From positions 62,001 to 126,000 of the forward strand of contig NZ_NJIF01000001.1 in the NCBI RefSeq assembly GCF_002209555.1: a stretch of DNA of 64,000 nt, read 5' to 3'. A program made the translations under genes and the position numbers. The stretch comes from Achromobacter insolitus. GTDB taxonomy: Bacteria > Pseudomonadota > Gammaproteobacteria > Burkholderiales > Burkholderiaceae_B. Shown here one piece after another: positions 46,199-56,377 of this stretch (position 1 is its first letter; each line of letters opens with the position of its first letter). A model generated the notes under the pieces. The model saw only the letters and a list, made by a program, of their open reading frames with translations, did no database searches and was not told where the DNA came from.

Positions 46199-46891
46199 AT
46201 GCAGAATAATCGTCTCGCGGTCCACATCTGGGACCTCCCCACCCGCCTTTTCCATTGGGCGCTGGTCGTTTGCATCGTCGGCGCATTCGTGAGCGTCAAA
46301 CTCGGTGGCCTGTACATGGACTGGCACGTGCGCTTCGGCTGTACCGCGCTGGGCCTCATCCTGTTTCGATTGCTGTGGGGATTCTTCGGCCCCCGCTACG
46401 CACGCTTCTCGCAGTTCGTGCGCGGCCCGGCCGCCGTGGCCCGCTATCTCAAGGGGGCCGCAGCCCCCGCTGGCCATAATCCGCTCGGCGCGCTGTCGGT
46501 GCTGGCGCTGCTGCTCGTCATCGGCTTGCAGGCCGTCAGCGGCCTCTTCACCACTGACGACATCATGACGCAGGGCCCGCTGTTCGGCCACGTCAACGAA
46601 GCCGTGTCGGCCGCAATGACTTCCTGGCACAAGCTCAATGAATGGGTCATCCTGGCCCTGGTCGCCCTGCATCTTGCCGCAGTGCTCTGGTACGCACTGG
46701 TGCGCCGCAAACGGCTCGTGCGCGCGATCATCACGGGCAAGGTCGACGCCAAGGACGTACCCACGGGCACGCCGCCCACCCAGGACGGTTTAGCCGTCTG
46801 GCTGCGAGCCCTGGTGCTGGGCGCCTGCGTAACCGGCCTGGTGCTGTGGATCCGGTCGCTGGAAGTGGCGGCCGACATGTCCTTTTCCTGA
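46199..46891 (+). CDS. Cytochrome b561-type membrane protein
   Basis: The 230 residues form a four- to five-helix haem b protein of the cytochrome b561/NiFe-hydrogenase cytochrome b type: HIWDLPTRLFHWALVVCIV with two histidines, DWHVRFGCTALGLILFRLLW and SWHKLNEWVILALVALHLAA. It carries electrons between quinol and a partner that is not encoded nearby. Its stop codon (TGA, 46889-46891) overlaps an ATG (TGATG) that opens the leader frame of the exporter gene downstream. Confidence 0.9.
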   Translation: MQNNRLAVHIWDLPTRLFHWALVVCIVGAFVSVKLGGLYMDWHVRFGCTALGLILFRLLWGFFGPRYARFSQFVRGPAAVARYLKGAAAPAGHNPLGALSVLALLLVIGLQAVSGLFTTDDIMTQGPLFGHVNEAVSAAMTSWHKLNEWVILALVALHLAAVLWYALVRRKRLVRAIITGKVDAKDVPTGTPPTQDGLAVWLRALVLGACVTGLVLWIRSLEVAADMSFS

Positions 46892-46896
46892 TGCCC

Positions 46897-46926
46897 ATGA
46901 ACACCGCCAAGCAAGCAGACAAGTAA
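46897..46926 (+). CDS. Nine-residue leader peptide of the CmlA-family exporter gene
   Basis: The frame ATG (46897) to TAA (46924) encodes MNTAKQADK. The leader of plasmid cmlA genes, as I recall it, is MSTSKNADK: same length, five identical positions (Met1, Thr3, Lys5, Ala7, Asp8, plus Lys9). In that system chloramphenicol stalls a ribosome late in the leader and opens the exporter's ribosome binding site. An upstream ATG (46891) in the same frame adds Met-Pro and overlaps the cytochrome stop codon. No separate ribosome binding site is obvious, so reinitiation after the cytochrome gene is likely. Confidence 0.75.
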   Translation: MNTAKQADK

Positions 46927-46996
46927 GCCGCAACAACTCGCTTTTTTTAGTTGTTGCGGCGTTCTCACGATTGCAGTCGCTCAAGGAGAGCGCCGC
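46927..46996 (+). promoter_or_regulatory. Attenuator with alternative hairpins before the CmlA-family gene
   Basis: Arm 1 (46927-46938, GCCGCAACAACT) pairs perfectly with arm 2 (46949-46960). Arm 2's 3' part plus flank (46956-46966, GCGGCGTTCTC) can instead pair with arm 3 (46986-46996, GAGAGCGCCGC), eleven pairs with one G-U. The first arm begins at the base after the leader stop, so a ribosome stalled on the leader would block arm 1. A further small stem TCCTT/AAGGA (47001-47014) covers the AAGGAG site at 47010-47015. Confidence 0.7.
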
Positions 46997-47023
46997 CTGA
47001 TCCTTTTTGAAGGAGATGGTTTC

Positions 47024-48211
47024 GTGCGCTCAAATGGTTCTCCCTGGCGGCACTCGCTTGTCGCCACACTCTTCCTGTTGTCACCGTTCGATCTGCTGGC
47101 CTCGCTGGGCATGGACATGTACCTGCCCGTGGTGCCTTTCATGGCCGATGCACTAGGCACCGGCCCCGCAACGATCCAATGGACATTGACGTCCTATTTG
47201 GTTCTGCTTGGGACCGGACAGCTTGTGTTCGGCCCACTGTCCGACCGGCTGGGCCGTCGGCCGGTCCTGCTGGGAGGCGGCCTCGCCTACTGCGCGGCGT
47301 CGTTCGGTCTCGCAGCAGCCTCCTCGCCTGACGCGTTTCTGGGCCTGCGCATCCTTCAGGCCTGCGGCGCCTCGGCCTGCCTCGTTGCCACCTTCGCAAC
47401 CGTGCGCGACGCCTACGCGGGCAGCAACGAAAGCCACGTCATCTACGGCATGCTGGGCTCACTGCTCGCGATGGTACCTGCTGCAGGCCCGTTGCTGGGC
47501 GCCCTGGTCGATGCCTGGCTGGGATGGCGCGCCATCTTCGGTCTGCTGGGAACCGGGATGACAGGGGCCGTCATTGCCGCCTGGCTGCTTTGGCCCGAGA
47601 CCAGGCCTCGGAAAGCGAAGCCCACTCAACGGCCCCGGCTCCTTGAGCCCGCCGCAAGCCGTAGCTTTTGGCTCTATACGCTAGGCTACAGCGCGGCCAT
47701 GGGCAGCTTCTTCGTCTTTTTCTCGACCGCGCCCTGGCTCATGATGGGGCGCCAAGGGCTGTCGCAGCTGAATTTCAGTCTGCTGTTCGCGACGGTGGCG
47801 CTCGCGATGATGGGGACGGCGCGCCTTATCGGACGCATGATTCCCCGGTGGGGCAAACTGAAGACCTTGCGGTTCGGGATGGGCGGCATGATAGCCGGAG
47901 CTACCTGCCTCGCCATTACCGAATTGCTTGCGCCGCATTCAGTGTTGGGCCTCATCGTTCCGATGTGGCTGGTGGGCGCCGGCATCGCCATGGCTGTCTC
48001 CGTGGCCCCCGACGGCGCGCTGCAGGGCCACGACCACATGGCAGGAACCGCCACCGCACTGTACTTCTGCCTGGGCGGGCTGATACTGGGTGGACTTGGC
48101 ACGCTCGCCATCACCCTGCTCCCAAACGAGACCAGTTGGCCCATCACGGGTTATTGTCTGGGCCTGGCCACCGCGGTGCTTTGCCTGTCTTTCACCGGCA
48201 AACACGATTGA
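47024..48211 (+). CDS. cmlA: CmlA/FloR family chloramphenicol efflux MFS transporter
   Basis: This 395-residue, 12-helix proton antiporter exports chloramphenicol. Segments match CmlA nearly word for word: LLSPFDLLASLGMDMYLP, LSDRLGRRPVLLGGGLAY, ILQACGASACLVATFATVRD, GWRAIFGLLG and GSFFVFFSTAPWLMMGRQG. It is closer to CmlA than to FloR in these stretches. The start is GTG 47024, eight bases after AAGGAG. A leader peptide and attenuator precede it. No integron att site or transposase lies nearby, so it looks like a resident chromosomal gene. The symbol denotes the family; the allele is unknown. Confidence 0.9.
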   Translation: MRSNGSPWRHSLVATLFLLSPFDLLASLGMDMYLPVVPFMADALGTGPATIQWTLTSYLVLLGTGQLVFGPLSDRLGRRPVLLGGGLAYCAASFGLAAASSPDAFLGLRILQACGASACLVATFATVRDAYAGSNESHVIYGMLGSLLAMVPAAGPLLGALVDAWLGWRAIFGLLGTGMTGAVIAAWLLWPETRPRKAKPTQRPRLLEPAASRSFWLYTLGYSAAMGSFFVFFSTAPWLMMGRQGLSQLNFSLLFATVALAMMGTARLIGRMIPRWGKLKTLRFGMGGMIAGATCLAITELLAPHSVLGLIVPMWLVGAGIAMAVSVAPDGALQGHDHMAGTATALYFCLGGLILGGLGTLAITLLPNETSWPITGYCLGLATAVLCLSFTGKHD

Positions 48212-48219
48212 TGCGCCTC

Positions 48220-48264
48220 CGGACCCTGCGTTCGCTCGCTGCGCTGCCTGCCGGCCAGGGTCCG
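48220..48264. repeat. Inverted repeat after the exporter gene, REP-like
   Basis: Arms CGGACCCTG and CAGGGTCCG enclose a GCGTTCGCTCGCTGCGC-type loop between convergent genes; similar in style to the elements at 10450, 51806 and 57498. It may act as a bidirectional transcription end. Confidence 0.6.
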
Positions 48265-48265
48265 C

Positions 48266-49015
48266 TCAACGCCGTGCTTCAATCAGGTGCCGGGTCGAAT
48301 GGGCGACGAACGGCTCCCCGGCGCGCATCCGGTCATCCAGCGCCAGCAAGGCCCCGCGGTACTTGTCGGCAGAAAAATCCGGCACCCACCACACGCACTT
48401 GCGCAGTATCCAGACCACGGCGCCCACGTCATGGAAGATCATCCGGCAGCGTGCAGAACGCAAATCCATCACGGTAAGCCCGGCAGCCGCGGCGGCCGCC
48501 GCTTCTTCCTGCGGGTCGCGCAGGCGCCGCTGCTGCGGCAATGGCCCAAGAAAATGCTCGATCAACTCAAAGGCCGACGCAGCGCCTACATGCTGCGCCA
48601 AGTAGCGCCCCCCAGGTTTAAGGACGCGGCGTATCTCTGCCCAGTCCGGATTCACGGGATGCCTGGACGTCACCAACTCGAATGAAGCGTCGGCGAATGG
48701 CAAGGCGGCGCCTGGCGCGGTCTGGATGACCTGTACACCGCGTCCGACCAGAAGGTCGTGCGCCTTTCTGGCATTGGGCGGCCAAGCTTCGGTCGCATAC
48801 ATCACCGGCGGGAACCGGGATGCTTCGCCAAGCACCTCGCCGCCTCCCGTATCCAGATCCAGCGCCGCCTGCACGCCAGCCAGATGCTGCGCGAGCAGCC
48901 TGGCATAGCCCCATGGCGGACGTTCCTCGGTAGCCCTGCCGGCCAGCCAATCAAAGCCCCAGCCGCTGACATCCGCGGCCTCGGCCTCCGCCACCAGATC
49001 ATCAAAGGGTCTCAT
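48266..49015 (-). CDS. SAM-dependent methyltransferase
   Basis: The 249 residues start MRPFDDLVAEAEAADVSGWG (ATG 49015 after GGGGAG). A class I fold is seen: AALDLDTGGGEVLGEAS is the SAM-binding loop, PFADASFELVTSRHPV the acidic strand-loop, and RVLKPGGRYLAQHVGAAS the motif after the active site. The substrate is unknown; the pattern resembles methyltransferase type 11 enzymes. It is convergent with the CmlA-family gene. Confidence 0.87.
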   Translation of the reverse strand: MRPFDDLVAEAEAADVSGWGFDWLAGRATEERPPWGYARLLAQHLAGVQAALDLDTGGGEVLGEASRFPPVMYATEAWPPNARKAHDLLVGRGVQVIQTAPGAALPFADASFELVTSRHPVNPDWAEIRRVLKPGGRYLAQHVGAASAFELIEHFLGPLPQQRRLRDPQEEAAAAAAAGLTVMDLRSARCRMIFHDVGAVVWILRKCVWWVPDFSADKYRGALLALDDRMRAGEPFVAHSTRHLIEARR

Positions 49016-49075
49016 CGGTTCTCCCCTACGAAGGATGCCTGGGATTCCGGAAACCGCGACGCCCATGCAATGACG

Positions 49076-49108
49076 AAAAAAAGGCGCCAACGCTTGCGCT
49101 GACGCCTC
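49076..49108 (-). terminator. Terminator downstream of the cytochrome c' gene
   Basis: A 12-base imperfect stem (AGGCGTCAGCGC / GCGTTGGCGCCT on the minus strand) with a run of seven T residues after it. Confidence 0.88.
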
Positions 49109-49141
49109 TTTGCCCCCAGCCGCCCGCGAACGGCAGGCGCT

Positions 49142-49600
49142 TTATTTCTTTTTGCGGTATGCGTCGTGGCAAGCCTTGCAGCTTGCGCCGACATCACCGA
49201 ACGCGGCACGCAGCTTGTCGAGGTCGCCCGCATCGGCGGCGGCCGACAGCTTGACGATGTTGTCCTGGAAGGCCTGCTGCTTCTGCTTAAAGCCCGCAGC
49301 GTCGCTCCAGACTTCGGGACGGGCGTCGCCACCCTCGGTGCCTGGCCCGAAACCCGCCCAGGGCAAGCCGGACAGCGTCTTCAGCACTTCCACATTGGCC
49401 TTGATCTGCGCGGCGTCGTAGGGCTGCTGGCCCTTGACCACCGGCGCCATGCGGCCAAAGTGGGAAGCCATCAGCGTCAGCGCCGATTGGCGGTACTTGA
49501 CCGCGTCTTCGGGCTTGGCGAACTGCGCGGACGCGCTCGTCGCCAGCAGGGGCCCAACCGTCATACAGGCCAACGCGGCGAGCGTGGACAACTTCTTCAT
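49142..49600 (-). CDS. Cytochrome c' (periplasmic, pentacoordinate haem)
   Basis: The 152-residue precursor has a signal peptide (MKKLSTLAALACMTVG, cleavage near ASA-Q) and a four-helix bundle. The CKACH haem motif sits near the C terminus (Cys141, Cys144, His145), as in cytochromes c' that bind NO and CO. The absence of a distal Met ligand fits. A GGGAG site precedes ATG 49600. purB is the next gene upstream on the same strand but more than 50 bases away, so it is probably independent. Confidence 0.93.
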   Translation of the reverse strand: MKKLSTLAALACMTVGPLLATSASAQFAKPEDAVKYRQSALTLMASHFGRMAPVVKGQQPYDAAQIKANVEVLKTLSGLPWAGFGPGTEGGDARPEVWSDAAGFKQKQQAFQDNIVKLSAAADAGDLDKLRAAFGDVGASCKACHDAYRKKK

Positions 49601-49656
49601 TGCAATCTCCCGTAAGTTCAACAGAGGCCGCGCGCGCCAAGCGCGCGGCTAGGCGA

Positions 49657-51144
<1,488 letters not shown>

Positions 51145-51194
51145 TCATACGGCCTGCTATACTTCGGCCGCTTTCCGACTCCGCTTGTGACTCC

Positions 51195-51803
51195 ATGAAA
51201 CTGATCGGCTCGCTTACCAGTCCTTACGTGCGCAAAGTGCGTATCGTTATGGCCGAGAAAAAGCTGGACTACCGGCTTGAACTCGAAAACGTCTGGTCCG
51301 CCGACACGCAGATCCAAACGTACAACCCGCTGGGCAAGGTGCCTTGCCTGGTCATGGAAGACGGCGGCGCCCTCTTCGATTCTCGCGTCATCGTCGAGTA
51401 CGTCGACACGCTGTCTCCCGTCGCTCGCCTGATCCCCCAGCCGGGGCGTGACCGCGCGGCCGTCAAATGCTGGGAAGCCATCGCCGATGGCCTCCTGGAC
51501 GCCTGTGTGACCATCGTCAAGGAAAACCAGCGTCCCGAGGCTCAGCGCAGCCCCGAATGGATCGAACGCCAGTACTCCAAGATCCACGCCAGCCTGGACG
51601 CAATGAACAAGAGCCTGGGCGACAACGCCCATTGCATGGGCATCAACTACAGCCTGGCCGATATCGCCGTCGGCTGCGCGCTGGGCTACCTGGACCTGCG
51701 TTTCGCCTCGCTCGACTGGCGCGCCAACCACCAGAACCTGGCCCGCCTGTACGACAAGCTGTCGCAGCGCCAGTCGTTCATCGACACCGTTCCGGTGGTG
51801 TAA
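51195..51803 (+). CDS. Glutathione S-transferase family protein
   Basis: This 202-residue protein has a thioredoxin-like N-terminal domain starting MKLIGSLTSPYVRKVRIVMA, the glutathione-binding LGKVPCLVMEDGGALFDSRV (with the cis-proline) and an all-helical C-terminal domain (YSLADIAVGCALGYLDLRF). It is a beta/zeta-type bacterial GST of unknown substrate. The gene is divergent from purB. Confidence 0.93.
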   Translation: MKLIGSLTSPYVRKVRIVMAEKKLDYRLELENVWSADTQIQTYNPLGKVPCLVMEDGGALFDSRVIVEYVDTLSPVARLIPQPGRDRAAVKCWEAIADGLLDACVTIVKENQRPEAQRSPEWIERQYSKIHASLDAMNKSLGDNAHCMGINYSLADIAVGCALGYLDLRFASLDWRANHQNLARLYDKLSQRQSFIDTVPVV

Positions 51804-51805
51804 GT

Positions 51806-51843
51806 CGCCCCCCGAGGCGCTGCGCGCCTCCCCCCAGGGGGCG
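51806..51843. repeat. Cruciform-like GC repeat, REP-like
   Basis: Outer arms CGCCCCC/GGGGGCG and inner perfect arms GAGGCGC/GCGCCTC with a TGC loop, placed between the convergent GST and TSUP genes. Confidence 0.7.
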
Positions 51844-51868
51844 CCGCTACGGACCGGCGGAGCCGGAT

Positions 51869-51946
51869 CCGTGCGGCCCCGCTTCTGCATTGGCGGCACT
51901 TGCGCACCCGTGCGGCCCCGCTTCTGCCCCGGCGGCACTTCTCGCC
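51869..51946. repeat. Two 39-base direct repeats
   Basis: Units at 51869-51907 and 51908-51946 share CCGTGCGGCCCCGCTTCTGC and GGCGGCACTT with a few changes. They lie in the short gap before the TSUP gene's 3' end. Confidence 0.8.
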
Positions 51947-51966
51947 GGCGCAGCCCCATATCCGGC

Positions 51967-52785
51967 TCAGCCGTTGAACGTCTGCCAGGCCTTGAACAGC
52001 ATGTAGGCGGCCAGCGCGAACAGCAGGCAGGCAAATACGCGTTTGAGGGTCTGCACCGGCAGGCGATGCGCCATCCGCGCGCCCAGGGGAGCCGTCAGCA
52101 CGCTGGTGCATACCAGGGCAATCAGGGCCGGCCAGTAGATATAGCCCAGCATGCCCGGGCGCGTTTCGCCGGAATTCAGCCCTGACACCACGTAGCCCAC
52201 GCTATTGGCCAGCGCAATGGGAAAGCCCAGCGCCGCCGAGGTTGAGACGGCGTTATGCAACGCCACATTGCACCAGACCATGAACGGCACCGACAGAAAG
52301 CCGCCGCCCGCGCCCACCAGTCCGGACAGGAAGCCAATGCCCGCCCCCGCCGCGCTGGTGCCGACCACGCCCGGCATCTGGCGACTGGGCTTGGGCTTCT
52401 TGTTCTGCAGCATGCTCCAGCCGGAATAACCGACAAAGAGCGCAAAGAACAGCGACAACCACAACGTGCTGAGCGCGGCAAAGACCGCGCCGCCAGATAG
52501 CAGGCCGCCGATGATGATGCCCGGGGCCATCGCCCAGACGATGCCCCACTTGATGGTTTTGCGTTGCTGGTGCGCCCGGACGCTGGAAATGGAGGTGAAC
52601 AGGATCGAGGTCATCGACGTGGCGATGGCGGCATGCACCACCAGATCGGAAGGCATGCCCTTCCAGGCGAACAGCATCGTCAGGAAAGGCACCAGCAACA
52701 TCCCGCCGCCTATGCCCAGCAGGCCCGCGGCGAAACCCACCACGCCGCCCAGCACCAGCAGGCAAATCACCATCGTTACATCCAC
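51967..52785 (-). CDS. TSUP (TauE/SafE) family membrane permease
   Basis: A 272-residue permease with eight helices: VVGFAAGLLGIGGGMLLVPF in the first half and the paired GFLSGLVGAGGGFLSVPFMV in the second, the two glycine-rich hallmarks of TSUP. Family members export sulfite, sulfonates or other sulfur-containing acids. GAGGAG is six bases before the GTG at 52785, so the start is taken as GTG rather than the later ATG 52773. Confidence 0.9.
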   Translation of the reverse strand: MDVTMVICLLVLGGVVGFAAGLLGIGGGMLLVPFLTMLFAWKGMPSDLVVHAAIATSMTSILFTSISSVRAHQQRKTIKWGIVWAMAPGIIIGGLLSGGAVFAALSTLWLSLFFALFVGYSGWSMLQNKKPKPSRQMPGVVGTSAAGAGIGFLSGLVGAGGGFLSVPFMVWCNVALHNAVSTSAALGFPIALANSVGYVVSGLNSGETRPGMLGYIYWPALIALVCTSVLTAPLGARMAHRLPVQTLKRVFACLLFALAAYMLFKAWQTFNG

Positions 52786-52815
52786 AACTGTCTCCTCTTT
52801 CTTCTTGCTAATGAA

Positions 52816-52848
52816 CAAAGCCCCAGGGGCTGCGCCCGAGGGGCTTTG
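52816..52848 (-). terminator. Terminator between mnmA and the TSUP gene
   Basis: Arms CAAAGCCCC and GGGGCTTTG close a roughly 15-base loop; A/T residues flank it, so on the minus strand a short T-rich tail follows. Confidence 0.65.
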
Positions 52849-52891
52849 AATAAAGTCCACGCCTGCCGCGCGGCAGAAGCCGGCGCGGCGG

Positions 52892-54085
52892 CTACAGGAT
52901 GATGCCTCCACCCAGGCAAACCTCGCCATCGTAAAGCACGGCGGACTGCCCGGGCGTCACCGCCCACTGCGGCTCGGTGAAGTCCAGACGGAAGGTGCCG
53001 TCCCCGGCGCCGTCCAGTCGGCAGGCCGCATCGGCTTGCCGGTAGCGCGTCTTGGCGCCATAAGCGCCCGGCGTCGGCGCATGGCCCGCGACCCAGCTGG
53101 CATCCTGCGCCCGCAATTCGCCCGACAGCAGCCAGGGGTGATCGTGCCCCTGCACCACATAAAGGATATTGCGCTCCAGGTCCTTGCGCGCCACGTACCA
53201 GGCCTCGGCCGTGCCGTCCTCGCGCTGCCGTCCTTTCACGCCACCCACGCCCAGGCCCTTGCGCTGGCCGAGCGTGTAGAACGACAGCCCTTCGTGGCGG
53301 CCGACCTTTTGCCCTTCCGGCGTCATGATCGGACCCGGCTCCGTGGGCAGGTAACGATTCAGGAACTCCCTGAACGGCCGCTCGCCGATGAAGCAGATCC
53401 CGGTGGAATCCTTCTTCGCGGCGTTATGCAGGCCGATCTCGTGCGCGATGCGCCGCACCTCGGTCTTGCGGATCTCGCCCAGCGGGAACATCGTGCGCGA
53501 CAGCTGCGCCTGGTTCAGGCGATGCAGGAAGTAGCTTTGGTCCTTGGAGCCGTCCAAAGCCTTGAGCAGCTGGAATTGCGTGCCGCCCCCCTCGGCCGGC
53601 ACTTCGCGCACCCGCGCATAATGCCCCGTGGCGATGTGCTCCGCGCCCAGCGCCATGGCGTGGTCCAGGAAGGCCTTGAACTTGATCTCCGCATTGCACA
53701 GCACGTCAGGATTGGGCGTGCGGCCCGCGGAATACTCGCGCAGGAACTCCGCAAAGACGCGGTCTTTGTATTCGGCGGCGAAATTGACGAATTCGAACTC
53801 GACCCCAACCAGGTCCGCGACGCTGGCGGCATCCAGCAGGTCCTGCCGGGTGGAGCAATATTCGGAATCATCGTCGTCTTCCCAGTTCTTCATGAACAGG
53901 CCGACGACCTCATAGCCTTGCTGCTTGAGCAGCCAGGCAGTGACCGACGAATCGACCCCGCCGGACATGCCGACGACAACGCGGCCTTTTTTGCCTTCGG
54001 ACCGCTGCGAGGCAGAAGCTCCCTCGGGGGAAGAGCAAGCCAAAGCTGCGGCGTGAGGGCCGTTCTGGGTGGATGTTTGAATCAT
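52892..54085 (-). CDS. mnmA: tRNA-specific 2-thiouridylase MnmA
   Basis: This enzyme adds the 2-thio group at U34 of tRNA-Lys, -Glu and -Gln. The 397 residues include the PP-loop [10 protein letters not shown] (residues 39-48) and the two catalytic cysteines Cys130 ([15 protein letters not shown]) and Cys231 ([10 protein letters not shown]). The N terminus carries about 20 extra residues before the PP-loop compared with the E. coli protein, rich in Ala/Ser. It follows a LysR gene on the same strand by seven bases, an unusual neighbour for mnmA. Confidence 0.95.
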   Translation of the reverse strand: MIQTSTQNGPHAAALACSSPEGASASQRSEGKKGRVVVGMSGGVDSSVTAWLLKQQGYEVVGLFMKNWEDDDDSEYCSTRQDLLDAASVADLVGVEFEFVNFAAEYKDRVFAEFLREYSAGRTPNPDVLCNAEIKFKAFLDHAMALGAEHIATGHYARVREVPAEGGGTQFQLLKALDGSKDQSYFLHRLNQAQLSRTMFPLGEIRKTEVRRIAHEIGLHNAAKKDSTGICFIGERPFREFLNRYLPTEPGPIMTPEGQKVGRHEGLSFYTLGQRKGLGVGGVKGRQREDGTAEAWYVARKDLERNILYVVQGHDHPWLLSGELRAQDASWVAGHAPTPGAYGAKTRYRQADAACRLDGAGDGTFRLDFTEPQWAVTPGQSAVLYDGEVCLGGGIIL

Positions 54086-54092
54086 GATCGGA

Positions 54093-55022
54093 CTATTTTA
54101 GATCGGACGGCAGGGCGTCTTCCTGGGGTTGCGGCTCGGCGGCCCGGGACACTTCCATCAACCAGGTGCGGAATGCCTGCAACGTGGGCAGGTTCGCCTT
54201 CTGCTCCGGATAGCACAGGTAATAGCCCATGCGCGCCCGGATCGGCAGTTGGATGGCGACGGCAAGCTTGCCGTCACGCAGCTCGTCTTCGATCAGGCAG
54301 CGCGGAATCAGCGCCACGCCAAAGCCCGCGGCGGCGGCCTGCGACAACAGCGCGTACTGATCGAAGCGCGCGCCCTCCAGGCTGCGCCGGGTATCGCAGC
54401 CCGCCTGCTCGAACCAGTCGCGCCAGCCCTCCAGAGCCGACGTGTGGTGCAGAAGCGGATAAGCCAGCAGGTCCGCCGGCGAGGTGCAACCGCCCGGAAT
54501 CAGGCGTGGGCTGCAGACCGGCAGGATTTCGCGCCCGACGATGTAATCCGCCCCGCTACCCGGCCAGATGCCCTCGCCAAAGCGCACGGCGGCGTCCAGC
54601 TCGGGCGTGGAAAAGTCATAGCCCTGGCGGTGGGGCAGGAATTCGACGTGGATGTCCGGCCGCAGACGCATGAAGGCCGTGAGGCGCGGGATCAGCCAGC
54701 GCGCGCCGAAGGTCGGCATACAGGTCAGATTGAGCGTGCCGCCCTGGCCCTGGTGCGCGATCAGCTCCACGGTGGCGGCCTCGATCTGCCCCAAGCCCGC
54801 CTGGATTTTGGTGAGATAGCTCCGTCCGGCCTCGGTCAAGACCAGGCCTTGCCTGATCCGCAGGAATAGTTCGATGCCGACGAACTCCTCCAAATGTTTC
54901 ACCTGCTTACTGACCGCGCCCTGCGTGACACACAATTCCTGCGCCGCGCGCGTGAAACTGCTATGTCTCGCGGCGACTTCGAACGCCTGGAGATCCGTTA
55001 AAGAGGGACAAAAACGCCGCAT
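54093..55022 (-). CDS. LysR family regulator, GcvA-like
   Basis: The 309-residue protein starts at [20 protein letters not shown] and has the [23 protein letters not shown] of the GcvA/AmpR branch, then a LysR substrate domain ([18 protein letters not shown]). GcvA-like proteins often control the gene divergent to them: here a Bug receptor and an N-formylglutamate amidohydrolase start at 55320 across a 297-base gap with no gene in it. The reading frame ends seven bases before mnmA. Confidence 0.92.
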   Translation of the reverse strand: MRRFCPSLTDLQAFEVAARHSSFTRAAQELCVTQGAVSKQVKHLEEFVGIELFLRIRQGLVLTEAGRSYLTKIQAGLGQIEAATVELIAHQGQGGTLNLTCMPTFGARWLIPRLTAFMRLRPDIHVEFLPHRQGYDFSTPELDAAVRFGEGIWPGSGADYIVGREILPVCSPRLIPGGCTSPADLLAYPLLHHTSALEGWRDWFEQAGCDTRRSLEGARFDQYALLSQAAAAGFGVALIPRCLIEDELRDGKLAVAIQLPIRARMGYYLCYPEQKANLPTLQAFRTWLMEVSRAAEPQPQEDALPSDLK

Positions 55023-55319
55023 AAATGATGTCGTCCCGCGGTAGCCGCAGGCTCCTTCCCCCTGGCAAAGGGGCATATATCCGGGAGCGACCCCGCGGAA
55101 AGACGCTCCGCGTTCCCGGAAAGGCTTGCGTTGGGCACGCAAATTGTTTCAGGCCGCGCGGCAAAACAGGGCTGTTCCGGGGCCGCCGCGAAAAGAGGCA
55201 TGAAAAAAAGTCATAGCTTACGGAGAAACTTTCGTTTGCGCAAACGGGACCGCCAGGAAAGAATCGTTGCGTTTGCGTCTGCCTTTGCGCATCCGCTTTC
55301 CAATTCATTAGGGGAATTC

Positions 55320-56309
55320 ATGCAACGCCGTAACGTAGTACTGGGCCTGTGTGTCGCCGCCGCGACCCTGGCCACGCCACTGACCTCGGGCATCGCGCAC
55401 GCCGAAGACGCGTATCCGACCAAGCCCATCCGCCTGATCGTTCCCTTCCCGCCCGGCGGCACCACCGACATCGTCGGCCGCCTGTTCGCGGACAAGCTGG
55501 GCAAGGAACTGGGCCAGACCGTCGTGGTGGAAAACCGCGGCGGCGCCGGCGGCTCGATCGGCAGCGCCTTCGTCGCCAGCAGCGCGCCGGACGGCTACAC
55601 GCTGGGCATCGCCACCGTCAGCACGCACGGCATCAACCCGGCCATCTACCCGAACCTGCCGTTCGATGGCGAGAAGGACTTCACGCCCATCTCGAACCTG
55701 GCCGCCGTGCCCAACATCATGACCATCAACCCGAAGGTCCAGGCCAAGAACATCGCCGACTTCATCAAGCTGGCCAAGAGCGAGCCGGGCAAGCTGACCT
55801 ACGCGTCCGCAGGCAACGGCTCGGTCTCGCACATGATGGGCGAACTGTTCAAGATGGCTTCGGGCACCAACCTGATGCACGTGCCGTACCGCGGCGTGGG
55901 TCCGGCGCTCAACGACGCCCTGGCCGGCCAAGTCGACGTCATGTATGACAACCTGCCCTCTTCGCTGCCGCACGTGCAATCCGGCCGCCTGATCGCCATG
56001 GCCGTCGCCTCGCCCAAGCGCGTGGCCAGCCTGCCCGACGTGCCCACCTTCGCGGAAGCCGGCCTGCCGGCCGTGAACGACGCGTCCTGGTTCGGCCTGG
56101 TGGCCCCCGCCAAGCTGCCCCAGCCCGTGCTGGACAAGCTGAACGCCGCCGTGCAGAAGGTCAGTGCCGAAGCCGACGTCAAGAGCCGCCTGGAAGCCCT
56201 GGGCGCCGCGCCTGCCGCCAACACTCCGGCCGAATTCGCCGCCCAGATCTCGGCTGAAATCGCCAAGAACAAGCGCATCGCGAAAGAAGCCAACGTGAAG
56301 ATCGACTAA
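55320..56309 (+). CDS. Bug family tripartite tricarboxylate transporter substrate-binding protein
   Basis: The 329-residue periplasmic receptor starts MQRRNVVLGLCVAAATLA; a signal peptide ends near AHA-E. Family marks are KPIRLIVPFPPGGTTDIVGR, VVVENRGGAGGSIGSAFVAS and MHVPYRGVGPALNDALAGQV. Bug proteins bind small carboxylates or amides for a TctAB carrier encoded elsewhere. The gene is immediately upstream of hutG, so a formylated or acylated glutamate or a related acid is a reasonable, unproven ligand guess. AGGGGA precedes the ATG. Confidence 0.93.
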   Translation: MQRRNVVLGLCVAAATLATPLTSGIAHAEDAYPTKPIRLIVPFPPGGTTDIVGRLFADKLGKELGQTVVVENRGGAGGSIGSAFVASSAPDGYTLGIATVSTHGINPAIYPNLPFDGEKDFTPISNLAAVPNIMTINPKVQAKNIADFIKLAKSEPGKLTYASAGNGSVSHMMGELFKMASGTNLMHVPYRGVGPALNDALAGQVDVMYDNLPSSLPHVQSGRLIAMAVASPKRVASLPDVPTFAEAGLPAVNDASWFGLVAPAKLPQPVLDKLNAAVQKVSAEADVKSRLEALGAAPAANTPAEFAAQISAEIAKNKRIAKEANVKID

Positions 56310-56377
56310 GCGGTCTTCGGTCCTCGTCGCCCCCGCGGGGCGCGAGGACCTCCGATTCACGAACGCAATACCCCCAT

